Source of the DNA: a virus
Reading direction: 5' to 3' (one strand)
IMG/VR virus record: IMGVR_UViG_3300044648_000041
Span: 1-54,533 of that record
Length of the DNA: 54,533 bases
Below are positions 23,960 to 32,053 of this stretch, piece after piece. A model generated the notes under the pieces. That model had not been told where the DNA came from. It did not search any database and saw only the letters and a list, made by a program, of their open reading frames with translations. Within the stretch, counting starts at the first letter, position 1. Each line of letters begins with the position of its first letter. Position numbers and translations under genes: made by a program.

Positions 23960-26569
23960 TCACTGCCCTACCCCCATAAGTGCCAACAGTTTAAGAACCC
24001 CGGCCACGAACGCGATGTACGCCGTAGCCAACGCGCCCGCCGGTGTGATGCTGCCCGCGAGCGACTTCAACACCTGGTAGCTTTCAACCAACGAACCCGC
24101 AACCGTGACGCTACCGGCCATGGCTATTTTGGTCAGCTTGGTCAACGCACCGGCTACGGTAACGTTCCCGTCCAGAGTGCGGAATGTCTTTTTGGTAATG
24201 ACGCCCGCGAGCGTCGTGCTACCGGCTAATGCCTTAAGTGTTAGCTTCGACAATGCCCCGGCGGGCGTCAGGGAACCAGCCAGGGACGCCGTAAACAGAA
24301 TCATGGTAGACAAGGCACCGGACACGGTGACGGACCCCGCAAAAGCCTTTGTCGTCAGTTTTGACAACAAGCCCGCCGGGGTAAGGGAACTTGTCAATGA
24401 TCTGTTCGTCAGCTTTACAATGTTTCCGCTGTAGGATATTGAACCGGCGGTATTCTTGTTCGTTTGCCTTGTCAACGCCCCGGCGCCGGTAACGGACCCG
24501 GCTAGCGATTGGCTGTATGTAGTTCCGGCTTCGCTTACCGATAAATCCCTGAACTTGGCGGCAAGCCCCGCGCGACCGAGGGTAATGTAACCGCCGCGTG
24601 AAGATGCTGAGTTAGTCCAGGTTGCTGGCGTAATATCTGCGCCGCCGCTGTCGATCTGTGCTGCTTTTATCGCAGTGCTGGTGACAGTAATGCGGAATAT
24701 CTTCTCTTCCCCGTCTGCTATCGTGCTTCCGGTCGTGCTTGCCCTAAGCACAGGCGATGTAAGCCATGCCTTTTCATAAACAGCAACAGTGCCGTTCTTA
24801 TGGAACCTGAATACGTGCCCGATAAGCCCGGACGCGGTATTTGCAAAACCATTATCAGCGGTACCTGTAACCACATCAGCGTAATAACTATCGTCCGATG
24901 CGTTCGCGGAATCGAACGTAATTTTCAAGTCCAATATGAAATTGGACGGAGTAGCTACGGGGCTTAAGAACCCCATCAGACAACTACGGTATGTGGTCGT
25001 GTTCGACGAGTAGCCCCAATAATCAGGTGAGAAAAACTCGCCGCGACTCGCCGCTGTCATCGCGTCATCTGACGCGTACATACCGTAGTCCCAATTTTGG
25101 GATACGAAGTTATCCGTTGTCGCTATGGCGGTTGCGCTTCCGAGATACTTTGAATCGTCGGAAAAGAAGCCCGTAATAGTCGGATTGGCCGCTACTGCCG
25201 TGTCCCTCACGTTGCGCCGATTGATTGTGAAAGGAACGACCTTGATACCCGCCGCGAGGTAATCCCCGATTAATGAAGTTGACATTGAAGTGGGTACCCC
25301 TACCCAACTCACTCCGTAACCTTGCACCGTAGCTACCGGCGTTGTACTTCCGCAAAGGAACATAGGGATGTAGCCCGCGGTAATTACCTGCGCCATGTGC
25401 GACGAGGTAAAAGACGATACCATCCCTTGATTGGGTGCTATCCCGGCGGAAACCATAGCCGCCAGCAAAACGTCCATCGGTCCGCTTGTCGTCGGCTTGC
25501 ACTCTATCGAAAACAGAGCGTCGGTTGCGTGGTTCGCCAGTACGTCGGCTAGAAGCGGCGGTGCCTCTGTATCCGGGTAGGAACCCCCCAGGTATGTGGA
25601 TGGGTTAAGCGTTAGGGCGTTCCACTGGGCTTCGGATTTATTCGAGATTAGACCGGTCCCGCTGGTGGTGCGGTCCACGTCTGCATCGTGCATGACTGCC
25701 AGGGTCGCGCCGCCCGAGAGTGGCCACACGTCGAAATCAAGAATGATTTCCCCGGAAGCTACGCTGGCGTCGAAACCGGTATGCGATTCTTCCGGATATA
25801 GCTGCTTGTTCCCCGCGTGTGCAAAATACATCGGGGTAGGTATCGCGGTAAAGTCGGGTGGAACGAAAGCCGTTCCGGACGCCGCACCGGACGGGGTTAT
25901 GGACCCGCCGAAAGATTTACTGATTAGTCTAGCTAGCGCGCCCGACGGGGTAAGGGAACCCGATACATTTTGGTAGTAGGTGGTGGGCGTGCCGCCAACA
26001 TCGTCCGCGCTAAAATTGTCGATGTGGTAGTTGGTCGTGTTATTTGAGGTCGAGCCGAGGTTAGCAAAGCGAACCCCCGACTTTCCTGCTGCCGTAACTG
26101 CGGAATCTGTGACGCTGATACGCTGTACGCCGTCTAAATAGACCTTGATCGCTGTGCCGATCATTTCCAGTTTGACGTGGTAGGTCGTTCCCGCGACTAT
26201 CGTGAAAGCGTACGTATTTAAAAGGGTGAACGCGCCCCCGACTTGTTTGTAAAGCCGCAGGCCACTCGCGCCGTACAGCGTTGCGAAATACCCGCTGCCG
26301 ACCGTGGTGGACGCTCTGCCGATGAGAGAGGCGCTAACATTGCCTGGAGAGGACGCTACGTATATGTCTGCTTCTACCGAATAGTCGGCGCTAGCGGGAC
26401 TCCCTGAATGGTAGTATTCGTTGGCGTTAACTGGGCCTCTTACCCGGTTAGCATTCGTGAGTACGCAATTTTCCGCGCCGGAACGTGTACGGTTGATCCA
26501 GTTGGCGTCATGCGTGGTAAGCTCGGTACCGTCCGTCCCGGTAAATGTTCCGCTTGCGAATTGCGCCAT
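23960..26569 (-). CDS. Fibre-like protein with GDPD domain and 18-residue repeats, 869 aa
   Basis: Domains in order: residues 1-195 a ConA/lectin-like jelly roll (VEADIYVASS, YHVKLEMIGTAIKVYLDGVQ); 245-480 a glycerophosphodiester phosphodiesterase-like domain (FAHAGNKQLYPEESHTGF near 248, IILDFDVWPLSGGATLAVMH, HDADVDRTT near 293); a second lectin-like segment to about 680; then C-terminal 18-residue repeats built on AGS-T-AGAL-KLT (e.g. LAGSLTPAGALSKLT). The usual HRG of GDPD is HAG here, while the E-x-D pair and HD are kept. It may hydrolyse phosphodiester-linked surface polymers. It is the last gene before the terminase promoter. Confidence 0.85.
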   Translation of the reverse strand: MAQFASGTFTGTDGTELTTHDANWINRTRSGAENCVLTNANRVRGPVNANEYYHSGSPASADYSVEADIYVASSPGNVSASLIGRASTTVGSGYFATLYGASGLRLYKQVGGAFTLLNTYAFTIVAGTTYHVKLEMIGTAIKVYLDGVQRISVTDSAVTAAGKSGVRFANLGSTSNNTTNYHIDNFSADDVGGTPTTYYQNVSGSLTPSGALARLISKSFGGSITPSGAASGTAFVPPDFTAIPTPMYFAHAGNKQLYPEESHTGFDASVASGEIILDFDVWPLSGGATLAVMHDADVDRTTSGTGLISNKSEAQWNALTLNPSTYLGGSYPDTEAPPLLADVLANHATDALFSIECKPTTSGPMDVLLAAMVSAGIAPNQGMVSSFTSSHMAQVITAGYIPMFLCGSTTPVATVQGYGVSWVGVPTSMSTSLIGDYLAAGIKVVPFTINRRNVRDTAVAANPTITGFFSDDSKYLGSATAIATTDNFVSQNWDYGMYASDDAMTAASRGEFFSPDYWGYSSNTTTYRSCLMGFLSPVATPSNFILDLKITFDSANASDDSYYADVVTGTADNGFANTASGLIGHVFRFHKNGTVAVYEKAWLTSPVLRASTTGSTIADGEEKIFRITVTSTAIKAAQIDSGGADITPATWTNSASSRGGYITLGRAGLAAKFRDLSVSEAGTTYSQSLAGSVTGAGALTRQTNKNTAGSISYSGNIVKLTNRSLTSSLTPAGLLSKLTTKAFAGSVTVSGALSTMILFTASLAGSLTPAGALSKLTLKALAGSTTLAGVITKKTFRTLDGNVTVAGALTKLTKIAMAGSVTVAGSLVESYQVLKSLAGSITPAGALATAYIAFVAGVLKLLALMGVGQ

Positions 26570-26607
26570 GGTTTACCGCCTTTTAAGAGTTGCCGAACTT
26601 GCTACGG

Positions 26608-27132
26608 TCAACCCCCAGAAGGCAGTGTCAGGACATACGTAAACTGGATACTGTCGCCCGATACGACGTTGATAGCACTGAACACTGAACGGTCGATAAG
26701 GGTCGTGCTGCTTGACGCGGTAAAAATCCCGTGTTCGGTAATCGCCAGGGTACCGGAATATGTTTGTGTGCCTACGCTTGTATAGGTGTTGGTGCTTGCT
26801 ACCTGCGTTCCGGTAGCCCGTGCCACGCCGCTGTCCGTTACCAGTGCGGTATCGCTCGCGTTCTCGGCTGTGGTGCCTGTGCCGGACGCATGGTACTTAA
26901 CGTCACCTGTTGATGTACCCGCCAGTAGTGTAGCAAGCCAGGCCACACCCGCGGTAGTCACCAGCTTGGTGGATATGAGTCCGATATCGTGCCGGTTGCC
27001 GTCGTTGTCGATCTTGACTGCATACAGGCGACCGACCGGGGTAATGTCACCGAACCACAAGCGAACAGGCAATTGACCGGCAATCCGGAAACGTAGACAT
27101 ATTTCCATCCATAGTTCTTTCAATTTCTTCAT
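26608..27132 (-). CDS. Virion structural protein, 174 aa
   Basis: N-terminus MKKLKELWMEICLRF is a basic amphipathic helix. The rest is Ser/Thr/Gly-rich and beta-type (YHASGTGTTAENASDTALV, YSGTLAITEHGIFTASS, IDRSVFSAINVVSGDSIQFT). This layout, with TGTTAENASDT and ITEHGIF motifs, recurs in phage surface proteins of unknown role. The start overlaps the upstream small gene (ATGA), and it lies among fibre genes. Confidence 0.7.
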   Translation of the reverse strand: MKKLKELWMEICLRFRIAGQLPVRLWFGDITPVGRLYAVKIDNDGNRHDIGLISTKLVTTAGVAWLATLLAGTSTGDVKYHASGTGTTAENASDTALVTDSGVARATGTQVASTNTYTSVGTQTYSGTLAITEHGIFTASSSTTLIDRSVFSAINVVSGDSIQFTYVLTLPSGG

Positions 27133-27275
27133 TGTGCGGTTCTCCCTCTAGGTGCCTTGCCGGTTAAAATGTCGTTGTGCAGTTTGTTGGCCTTGTGCTT
27201 GGCTATCAGCTTGCGGATAGCGACACGGTGTTTGCTGTCCTTGTGGTTCAGCTTCTTAAGAAGCCGGATAATCAT
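27129..27275 (-). CDS. Small basic protein, 48 aa
   Basis: Encodes a Lys/Arg/His-rich helix (MIIRLLKKLNHKDSKHRVAI, then KLIAKHKANKL). Both ends overlap neighbours by 4 nt (ATGA), which supports translation. The function is unknown; the high charge suggests nucleic-acid or protein binding. Confidence 0.6.
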   Translation of the reverse strand: MIIRLLKKLNHKDSKHRVAIRKLIAKHKANKLHNDILTGKAPRGRTAQ

Positions 27276-27388
27276 TTCTTATGTCCGTCGCATCGATGGC
27301 ACCCGATGTAATCATTTCGCCAGTCGTAGTACCACGTGCTAGCGTCATGGAACAGAAAACACCATAACTCTCTGAATACGTTTTTCAA
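27272..27388 (-). CDS. Small Cys/His/Trp-rich protein, 38 aa
   Basis: A TTG start at 27388 follows GGTGCGGAA. The product (KNVFRELWCFLFHD, YYDWRNDYIGCHRCDGHKK) carries one CHRC motif plus a Cys and His that could bind zinc. It overlaps both neighbours by 4 nt. Comparable tiny CxxC proteins are common in phage structural operons. The start codon is uncertain because no ATG is available downstream of the preceding gene's stop. Confidence 0.5.
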   Translation of the reverse strand: MKNVFRELWCFLFHDASTWYYDWRNDYIGCHRCDGHKK

Positions 27389-27720
27389 TTCCGCACCAGA
27401 ATGTAAGTAACGTGGACCGCTACCAGCGTCCCGCCCGATAGGTTCACGTTCAATGCTTCGTTCGCTTCCGTCTGAAACCACCCGGTAGAATTCTCGTTCA
27501 ACGCCATGCCGCCGTTGGCAGCGAACGGGAAACCGGCGGATATGGCCGTGGTCCCCGAGCGTAGCGTCATGGTGTTGGCCGCTACCCCCGCCAGTGCTAC
27601 CAGGCTGAGTACCCGTATCTTGATACCGGCGCCGGGTGCGGCGACCAGTACGTTATCGCCGGATGCGGTCGCATTGACGAAAGCCCGCAGTATGTTGTTT
27701 GCTGGTACCGGTGTGGCCAT
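27385..27720 (-). CDS. Small beta-rich virion protein, 111 aa
   Basis: First gene of a unit that has a promoter 50 nt upstream. The product is hydrophobic-polar alternating and Gly/Ala/Thr-rich (GDNVLVAAPGAGIKIRVLSL, GGTLVAVHVTYILVRN), typical of small jelly-roll or trimer-forming decoration or fibre proteins. It resembles the 98- and 166-residue proteins at 30 kb in style. The exact role is unknown. Confidence 0.65.
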   Translation of the reverse strand: MATPVPANNILRAFVNATASGDNVLVAAPGAGIKIRVLSLVALAGVAANTMTLRSGTTAISAGFPFAANGGMALNENSTGWFQTEANEALNVNLSGGTLVAVHVTYILVRN

Positions 27721-27770
27721 TTAGTCGTCCCAAGTGTCCCTGTAATGTGTTCCCGTAAGCTATTCGCGTG

Positions 27771-27800
27771 ATAGTGCCTTGTAACTTGTATAACATCAAG
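27771..27800 (-). promoter_or_regulatory. Late promoter for fibre unit
   Basis: Minus strand: TTGATG (27794-27799), 17-nt spacer, CACTAT (27771-27776). It lies right after a terminator and 50 nt before the 111-residue gene. The 20-bp GTAACTTGTATAACATCAAG is shared with the terminase promoter. Confidence 0.6.
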
Positions 27801-27810
27801 CGATACTTGT

Positions 27811-27839
27811 AATAAAAAGCCGCCCCTTGTGAGGGCGGC
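27811..27839 (-). terminator. Terminator after lectin-like gene
   Basis: GCCGCCC (27819-27825), 7-nt loop, GGGCGGC (27833-27839), followed on the minus strand by TTTTTATT. It ends the unit containing the lectin-like protein and immediately precedes the next TTGATG promoter. Confidence 0.85.
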
Positions 27840-27861
27840 GTAGGGTGCTACTGGGTATCTG

Positions 27862-28656
27862 TTAGACGCGTGCCATGCTGGTATGGATGTAGTCCAGGTC
27901 GGCGGTAAAGCTGGATGTGCCGCTGGTGTTACCTACCATGACTGTCGGGGTTAGCAATGTCGCGGCTGTTACGGCGCCGGACATTGAGGTACCGACTTGT
28001 ACACCGTTGCGGTAGAAGGTAGCCGCGCCGGTAGCGGACAACTCGATACGGAAGGTTTCGTACGTGTCGGCTACGGGTGCGTAGCTGGTGGCTTGACGCG
28101 TTGCGTCCACGTCGGCGGCGACCCCGACTAGGTGCCATACGTCGGTAGTCATACGGGTGTCGAACATGAACCCGACCGCATCGCTCGCTGTCGTTGTAAT
28201 GGTGTCTGCGGACGCTGCCGAGACGATAGGGGCTTCCAGTGTGATAACGTCGGTGAAGCCCAGGAAGGCGTACGCGTTGGTAATGCGTGACAGTTTGAAT
28301 CGTGCTTCGAAGCACAGATTACCGTTCGCTGCTTTCCAGTTTAAATACTGCGTGATCTGCGGAAAGTCGGCGGCGGCACCGGTACCCGCGTCGCCTGTAG
28401 TGAAACGTCCTACCCCGCCCAGTCCGCTGGCCAGTACTGCAAAGTCGGATGTTGCCGAGTCGGTACCTTCCACCACGTTGATCTGGTCGGGTATCACGTC
28501 GCCCAGGAAGTCTTCGAACCACGATACGGTCGAGGGTGAGGGCGATGCTACCTGCGAGCCGTGATCCCCCGCTACAACCCCTTTGGGTGCGATTAGACGC
28601 CCCAGGGAATCTAACCCTAACAGCTTGCCGTGCAGTGAAGTCAATATTTTTGCCAT
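27862..28656 (-). CDS. Lectin (ConA-like) virion protein, 264 aa
   Basis: Starts MAKILTSLHGKLLGLDSLGR; the short N-terminal stretch probably docks to the virion. From residue ~45 (TVSWFEDFLGD) to the end it reads as one jelly roll: CFEARFKLSRI, AYAFLGFTDV, YETFRIELSATGAATFYRNG and FTADLDYIHTSM are typical strands of laminin-G/ConA-like carbohydrate-binding folds found in phage decoration proteins and receptor-binding tips. Carbohydrate binding is inferred; I see no catalytic residues. Confidence 0.75.
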   Translation of the reverse strand: MAKILTSLHGKLLGLDSLGRLIAPKGVVAGDHGSQVASPSPSTVSWFEDFLGDVIPDQINVVEGTDSATSDFAVLASGLGGVGRFTTGDAGTGAAADFPQITQYLNWKAANGNLCFEARFKLSRITNAYAFLGFTDVITLEAPIVSAASADTITTTASDAVGFMFDTRMTTDVWHLVGVAADVDATRQATSYAPVADTYETFRIELSATGAATFYRNGVQVGTSMSGAVTAATLLTPTVMVGNTSGTSSFTADLDYIHTSMARV

Positions 28657-28733
28657 GGTGTTGTTCTCCTTTATACGCCGGATTTACGGCATTGCTTGAT
28701 TGCTATGGATTGCCGGTATCCGACCGGCGGCGG

Positions 28734-29969
28734 TTAAATTACGTACTGGCCACCGGCACAGGAATACACTACCCTCCCATCGGTGAACATGGACGCGCCG
28801 TACATTCCCGTGCGCAGTGTATTGATGAGTGCTTCCCGTTCGCGGATAAGGAACGTGCGACCTTCAAACCCCATATCGGCGTGGTCGTACTGGTAGTACA
28901 TGGTGCGGCTTACCCCTTTCGCGGCCATGATTACCATTGCCCGTAACATCAGTTTCCAGGCTTTAGGATCGGACAAGTCCGTAACCTCGTAGCCGTCTCC
29001 TATCGGCGCGCTTTCGGTGTCCCATAACTCCATGCTGGAAACGCCCGCTGTCGTCTTGAGCGTGGCCAGTCGGTCGATGATTGCGGGGTAGTCCTGCACG
29101 CGGTTCACGGAAGGCGGGTAGAAGTGGACGCCGATAATGTCTACCCAATCCTTCATGGTGGTGGAACCGTCGCCTGTTGCCGCACTCAGCATTCCGGTGA
29201 AGTAGGTATCGCTGGTATTGGCTGTCGCCGCCCATCCTTGCACTGGTGGGCAGATTATTTGCGCCGTCGGGTTCACCGCTTTAATCGCCTGGTTCGCGGT
29301 CCGCACCATTTCGGCTAGCTTCGCCCACGTGCCGCTAAAGAAAAAGTCTTTAGTACTTAAACCTGTAGCAGTCGGTCCGGTGCCGTCATTGTTCATATTT
29401 GGCTCGTTCCATACCTCAAAATACTGGATACCCGGGTAGCGCGTGGCTATCGTTGTGCAATAGAAGATCCAATCGTTGATATCCGCGGGTTCGGCTTGCA
29501 AGCCGAGATTCGCCGGACCGTAAATGCCTTCTTCCGTCGGTCGAGCCGAAGCCCACGCAGGAGTAGCGAACAAGGTAAACACCATGTCGCGCCCCGCGGC
29601 CAGGTGGGTTTCGTACCAGTTATCCAGGTCCGCGAAGTCCCACGCGCTAAGTGTTTGGGTATCCGTCGTCTGTATCTTCTGCCAGCGTCCCTTACCGTTT
29701 GCCAAGTCGTGCGAACGTACGGTTTTAAACGTCAGCCCAGTGACGCCGTTGTTCGCGCTGTTCTTGATGTGCATACCGAAGAACTCTTCCGGACAACTGA
29801 AGGCACCGGCATTCAGGACGGTAATCGGGCAATTGGGCATTGCCAGGACGTTGGCCGCGGGATTAACCAGGTCAGCGTCGGTACAGAATGTTGCGCGTGT
29901 CGCGGTTGCAATATGCCCCGCGTAGTGGTGCTGTGGGTAGGTGCCGCCTGGTAGCGTTACGTCGGTCAT
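28734..29969 (-). CDS. Clan GH-A glycoside hydrolase (GH39/GH5-like), 411 aa
   Basis: The ATG at 29969 overlaps the preceding stop (ATGA) and is preferred over the longer frame. A TIM-barrel glycosidase signature is clear: YFEVWNEPN near residue 188 supplies the acid/base Glu (NEP), and MELWDTESA near 318 the likely nucleophile Glu at the end of a strand. VDIIGVHFYPPS and MYYQYDHADM are other typical barrel strands. The family hydrolyses beta-glycosidic bonds in xylans, mannans or exopolysaccharides. There is no signal peptide, and it lies among fibre genes, so it probably rides on the particle as a depolymerase. The substrate is unknown. Confidence 0.85.
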   Translation of the reverse strand: MTDVTLPGGTYPQHHYAGHIATATRATFCTDADLVNPAANVLAMPNCPITVLNAGAFSCPEEFFGMHIKNSANNGVTGLTFKTVRSHDLANGKGRWQKIQTTDTQTLSAWDFADLDNWYETHLAAGRDMVFTLFATPAWASARPTEEGIYGPANLGLQAEPADINDWIFYCTTIATRYPGIQYFEVWNEPNMNNDGTGPTATGLSTKDFFFSGTWAKLAEMVRTANQAIKAVNPTAQIICPPVQGWAATANTSDTYFTGMLSAATGDGSTTMKDWVDIIGVHFYPPSVNRVQDYPAIIDRLATLKTTAGVSSMELWDTESAPIGDGYEVTDLSDPKAWKLMLRAMVIMAAKGVSRTMYYQYDHADMGFEGRTFLIREREALINTLRTGMYGASMFTDGRVVYSCAGGQYVI

Positions 29970-30466
29970 AGACCCGGGTAATGCACCAGAGAGTAACCTT
30001 TGAATGTGATCGTTTCCGTGCCCGCCACCCCGCTCCATTTGCAACGTAGCAGAATCGTTACATCGGATGCGGTATCAATTGCAGCGGCCATGTACGCGTT
30101 AACCGCGTTCGTGCTGGCGGCGTACGAACTGCCGTTGAATATCGTCTGTGTCGATAAGCTGTTCGCGTTCTTTATTTCTATCATCGGGAACAAGGCTTCA
30201 TACGACGAACCCAGTCCGATACTCGATATCAGCGTGCCGCCGAAGTAAACCATCATGGTTTTTGTCAATGCCGAGTTCACGAGGTCGTAGTCCTGCGTCA
30301 GCACCAGGCGGCTGTTTGGACCCATCAACCCGCCAGGTACAACGATGGTGGCCACCGTTTCGTCGGTTGCGTCCGCTGCCGTGTTGAGAGCGGTGCGTAC
30401 CACGCTGGCGTAGGATTGCTTGACCACTTGCGGCGCCCCGTAGCTCCCCATTGTGCGCGCTACCAT
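29966..30466 (-). CDS. Virion structural protein, 166 aa
   Basis: Beta-rich protein (SYASVVRTALNTAADATDET, TKTMMVYFGGTLISSIGLGS, LLRCKWSGVAGTETITFKGY) without a signal peptide. Sequences of this style appear in phages as small fibre or tail-tip trimer subunits. It is coupled by 4-nt overlap to the glycosidase and abuts the 98-residue gene upstream. No enzymatic motif is visible. Confidence 0.65.
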   Translation of the reverse strand: MVARTMGSYGAPQVVKQSYASVVRTALNTAADATDETVATIVVPGGLMGPNSRLVLTQDYDLVNSALTKTMMVYFGGTLISSIGLGSSYEALFPMIEIKNANSLSTQTIFNGSSYAASTNAVNAYMAAAIDTASDVTILLRCKWSGVAGTETITFKGYSLVHYPGL

Positions 30467-30762
30467 CAGTTGCCCGTCCCGGGTGTGGCGTACAGGGTGG
30501 AACCGGCACCGGCGGCGATTGCGGATATCTTGGTGGTGTTGGGGGGCATACTGAAAATGCTTTGCGTGTTTGGTAACAGGGGAGTATCGACCGAAGCGGA
30601 CGCCCCGCCGGTATTCAGTTTGAAGAATACGGTTTGGCTTCCGATGTTTGTAAGCATCACGGCACTGGCACCCGCGGCTATCGTCAAGTCGGCGGCTACA
30701 CCAGTTACAGCGGCGTTGACCGTGCCTTGTGGTATTGGGCGGAAATTGAATAGTGAACTCAT
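30466..30762 (-). CDS. Small beta-sandwich virion protein, 98 aa
   Basis: Ala/Thr/Gly-rich with regular hydrophobic alternation (AAGASAVMLTNIGSQTVFFK, TTKISAIAAGAGSTLYATPG). It looks like a small decoration or fibre-base protein. It overlaps neighbours by 1 and 4 nt and belongs to the fibre block between the two terminase genes. Confidence 0.65.
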   Translation of the reverse strand: MSSLFNFRPIPQGTVNAAVTGVAADLTIAAGASAVMLTNIGSQTVFFKLNTGGASASVDTPLLPNTQSIFSMPPNTTKISAIAAGAGSTLYATPGTGN

Positions 30763-31019
30763 GCGTGTAGTCCCCCTTCTAGATATTTGCGTATTCCTGT
30801 TTCACAGGCGGCAATAAGCGGCTTCCAGTTAGCAGGTATCGTTCCGTTCTTCATGTGTTCGAATTCTTCCGCCGGGGACAGTTCTGCGTCCGCTAGCAAC
30901 CTACGCCCGTTCGCCCCGGATATTTCTAACATCCTATCCATGTCAAAGAACCAGGGTTGCCCATCAACTAGTGCCCCTACAGTCCTGTTTCTATGAAGGT
31001 GGACCATTTCTACTTTCAC
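30759..31019 (-). CDS. Hypothetical protein, 86 aa
   Basis: A soluble acidic-basic mixed protein (VEMVHLHRNRTVGALVDGQP at the start, SGANGRRLLADAELSPAEEF mid, WKPLIAACETGIRKYLEGGL at the end). The start overlaps the small-terminase-like stop by 4 nt. It has no transmembrane segment and no recognised family. Its place directly after the packaging gene is the only functional hint. Confidence 0.65.
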   Translation of the reverse strand: MKVEMVHLHRNRTVGALVDGQPWFFDMDRMLEISGANGRRLLADAELSPAEEFEHMKNGTIPANWKPLIAACETGIRKYLEGGLHA

Positions 31020-31678
31020 GTTTGCCCCTTTTGCATTGCTGATGTGAGCATGAACGCGATACGCCGCGCGGCTTCCTGGTCGGACATTTCTACTTCCTTT
31101 TCCGGGGCGTCCGCTTCGCCGTTCGCGTTGTCGGCTAGCCCGACATTCTGCCGTTCCAGGCCGATAAGCGTCTTACTGGTTTCTACCAGGTTGCGGAATG
31201 CTGCTATCCGACCGGGCGAACTCATCGCTTTGTTGTAAATGATCTTCAGCTTCTCTTGCGCTTTGCTGTCGTCCGCGGCGTCCATAATCTCGCCCAGTTG
31301 CTCGTACCTTTCCAGGTTTTCGGTTTGGTGTACGAGTTCGTCGGTCAAGCGGTCGGCTAGCGTTGTGAGTTTTTCGATTCGTTCCCCTTGACGGCGGACG
31401 ACTCCGGTTTGTTTGTTCGCGTAAGCGTCCACCAGGGCGTCTTCACTAACTTGCTTACCTTTGCTTACTTCTTCGCTAACCACGGAAGCCCGTAGCTTCT
31501 CTTCGGTCGCTGCTTTGACCCGGGCGCCGAGGTCGCGGGTCCATCCGTCGCGCTTGGCTCGTTTGATGATTGCGGCGTCAGTCAAGCCGAACTGCAAACC
31601 GATAGTACGCAGCGACCGGATACCGGCACGGTATTCAAGTTCGATTGCGGCCCAGTCGTGTTCGCGTTTTTCTGCCAT
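31016..31678 (-). CDS. Terminase small subunit-like DNA-binding protein, 220 aa
   Basis: The N-terminus has a clear helix-turn-helix (YRAGIRSLRTIGLQFGLTDA, AIIKRAKRDGWTRDLGARVK), as in small terminases that recognise the packaging site. A long helical oligomerisation region follows (KLTTLADRLTDELVHQTENL), then a segment TSKTLIGLERQNVGL, a pattern I associate with small terminases of this type. The acidic tail (APEKEVEMSDQEAARR) may contact TerL. It is first in its unit, with a TTGATG promoter 30 nt upstream. Confidence 0.75.
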   Translation of the reverse strand: MAEKREHDWAAIELEYRAGIRSLRTIGLQFGLTDAAIIKRAKRDGWTRDLGARVKAATEEKLRASVVSEEVSKGKQVSEDALVDAYANKQTGVVRRQGERIEKLTTLADRLTDELVHQTENLERYEQLGEIMDAADDSKAQEKLKIIYNKAMSSPGRIAAFRNLVETSKTLIGLERQNVGLADNANGEADAPEKEVEMSDQEAARRIAFMLTSAMQKGQT

Positions 31679-31709
31679 GTCTTGTCACCGTTCATTGTTC
31701 TAGTACGCG

Positions 31710-31738
31710 ATACTGCAATAGCTACCGCGAAACATCAA
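31710..31738 (-). promoter_or_regulatory. Late promoter for small-terminase unit
   Basis: Minus strand: TTGATG (31733-31738), 17-nt spacer, CAGTAT (31710-31715), about 32 nt before the gene start. It overlaps the last codons of the 99-residue gene upstream. Confidence 0.6.
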
Positions 31739-32034
31739 GCGGATTCAGTAAGGTACTTCAACACCGTTGCATGTAGCTCCGGTCTACCAGCTTGCAGCAA
31801 ATACCAGTCCCGCGCGTTGTTCGCCTTCTTACCATCCCAACCGAACCAGTAATTGGCTTTGACTGTAACCGGGTTACGGGCAACCAGTTTGAAATTTTCC
31901 CATCCGTCCTTTACCTCGTCTTTGCAGTACAGGTACCAGATTTTTCCGTCACTGTTGAACACGTCCACGCACCCCCATCCTGTTCCGGGTTCGTTACCGG
32001 AGTATGTCCGCGTCCGCTCTGTTTTTTGTTCCAT
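31735..32034 (-). CDS. Hypothetical protein, 99 aa
   Basis: ATG at 32034 follows GAGGACATGAC. The product is Trp/Tyr-rich and compact (GWGCVDVFNSDGKIWYLYCK, NYWFGWDGKKANNARDWYLL), possibly a small beta domain. It is unrecognised. It lies between the AT-rich origin-like region and the terminase unit, so it could be an early or middle gene. Confidence 0.65.
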   Translation of the reverse strand: MEQKTERTRTYSGNEPGTGWGCVDVFNSDGKIWYLYCKDEVKDGWENFKLVARNPVTVKANYWFGWDGKKANNARDWYLLQAGRPELHATVLKYLTESA

Positions 32035-32053
32035 GTCATGTCCTCGTTTTGGT

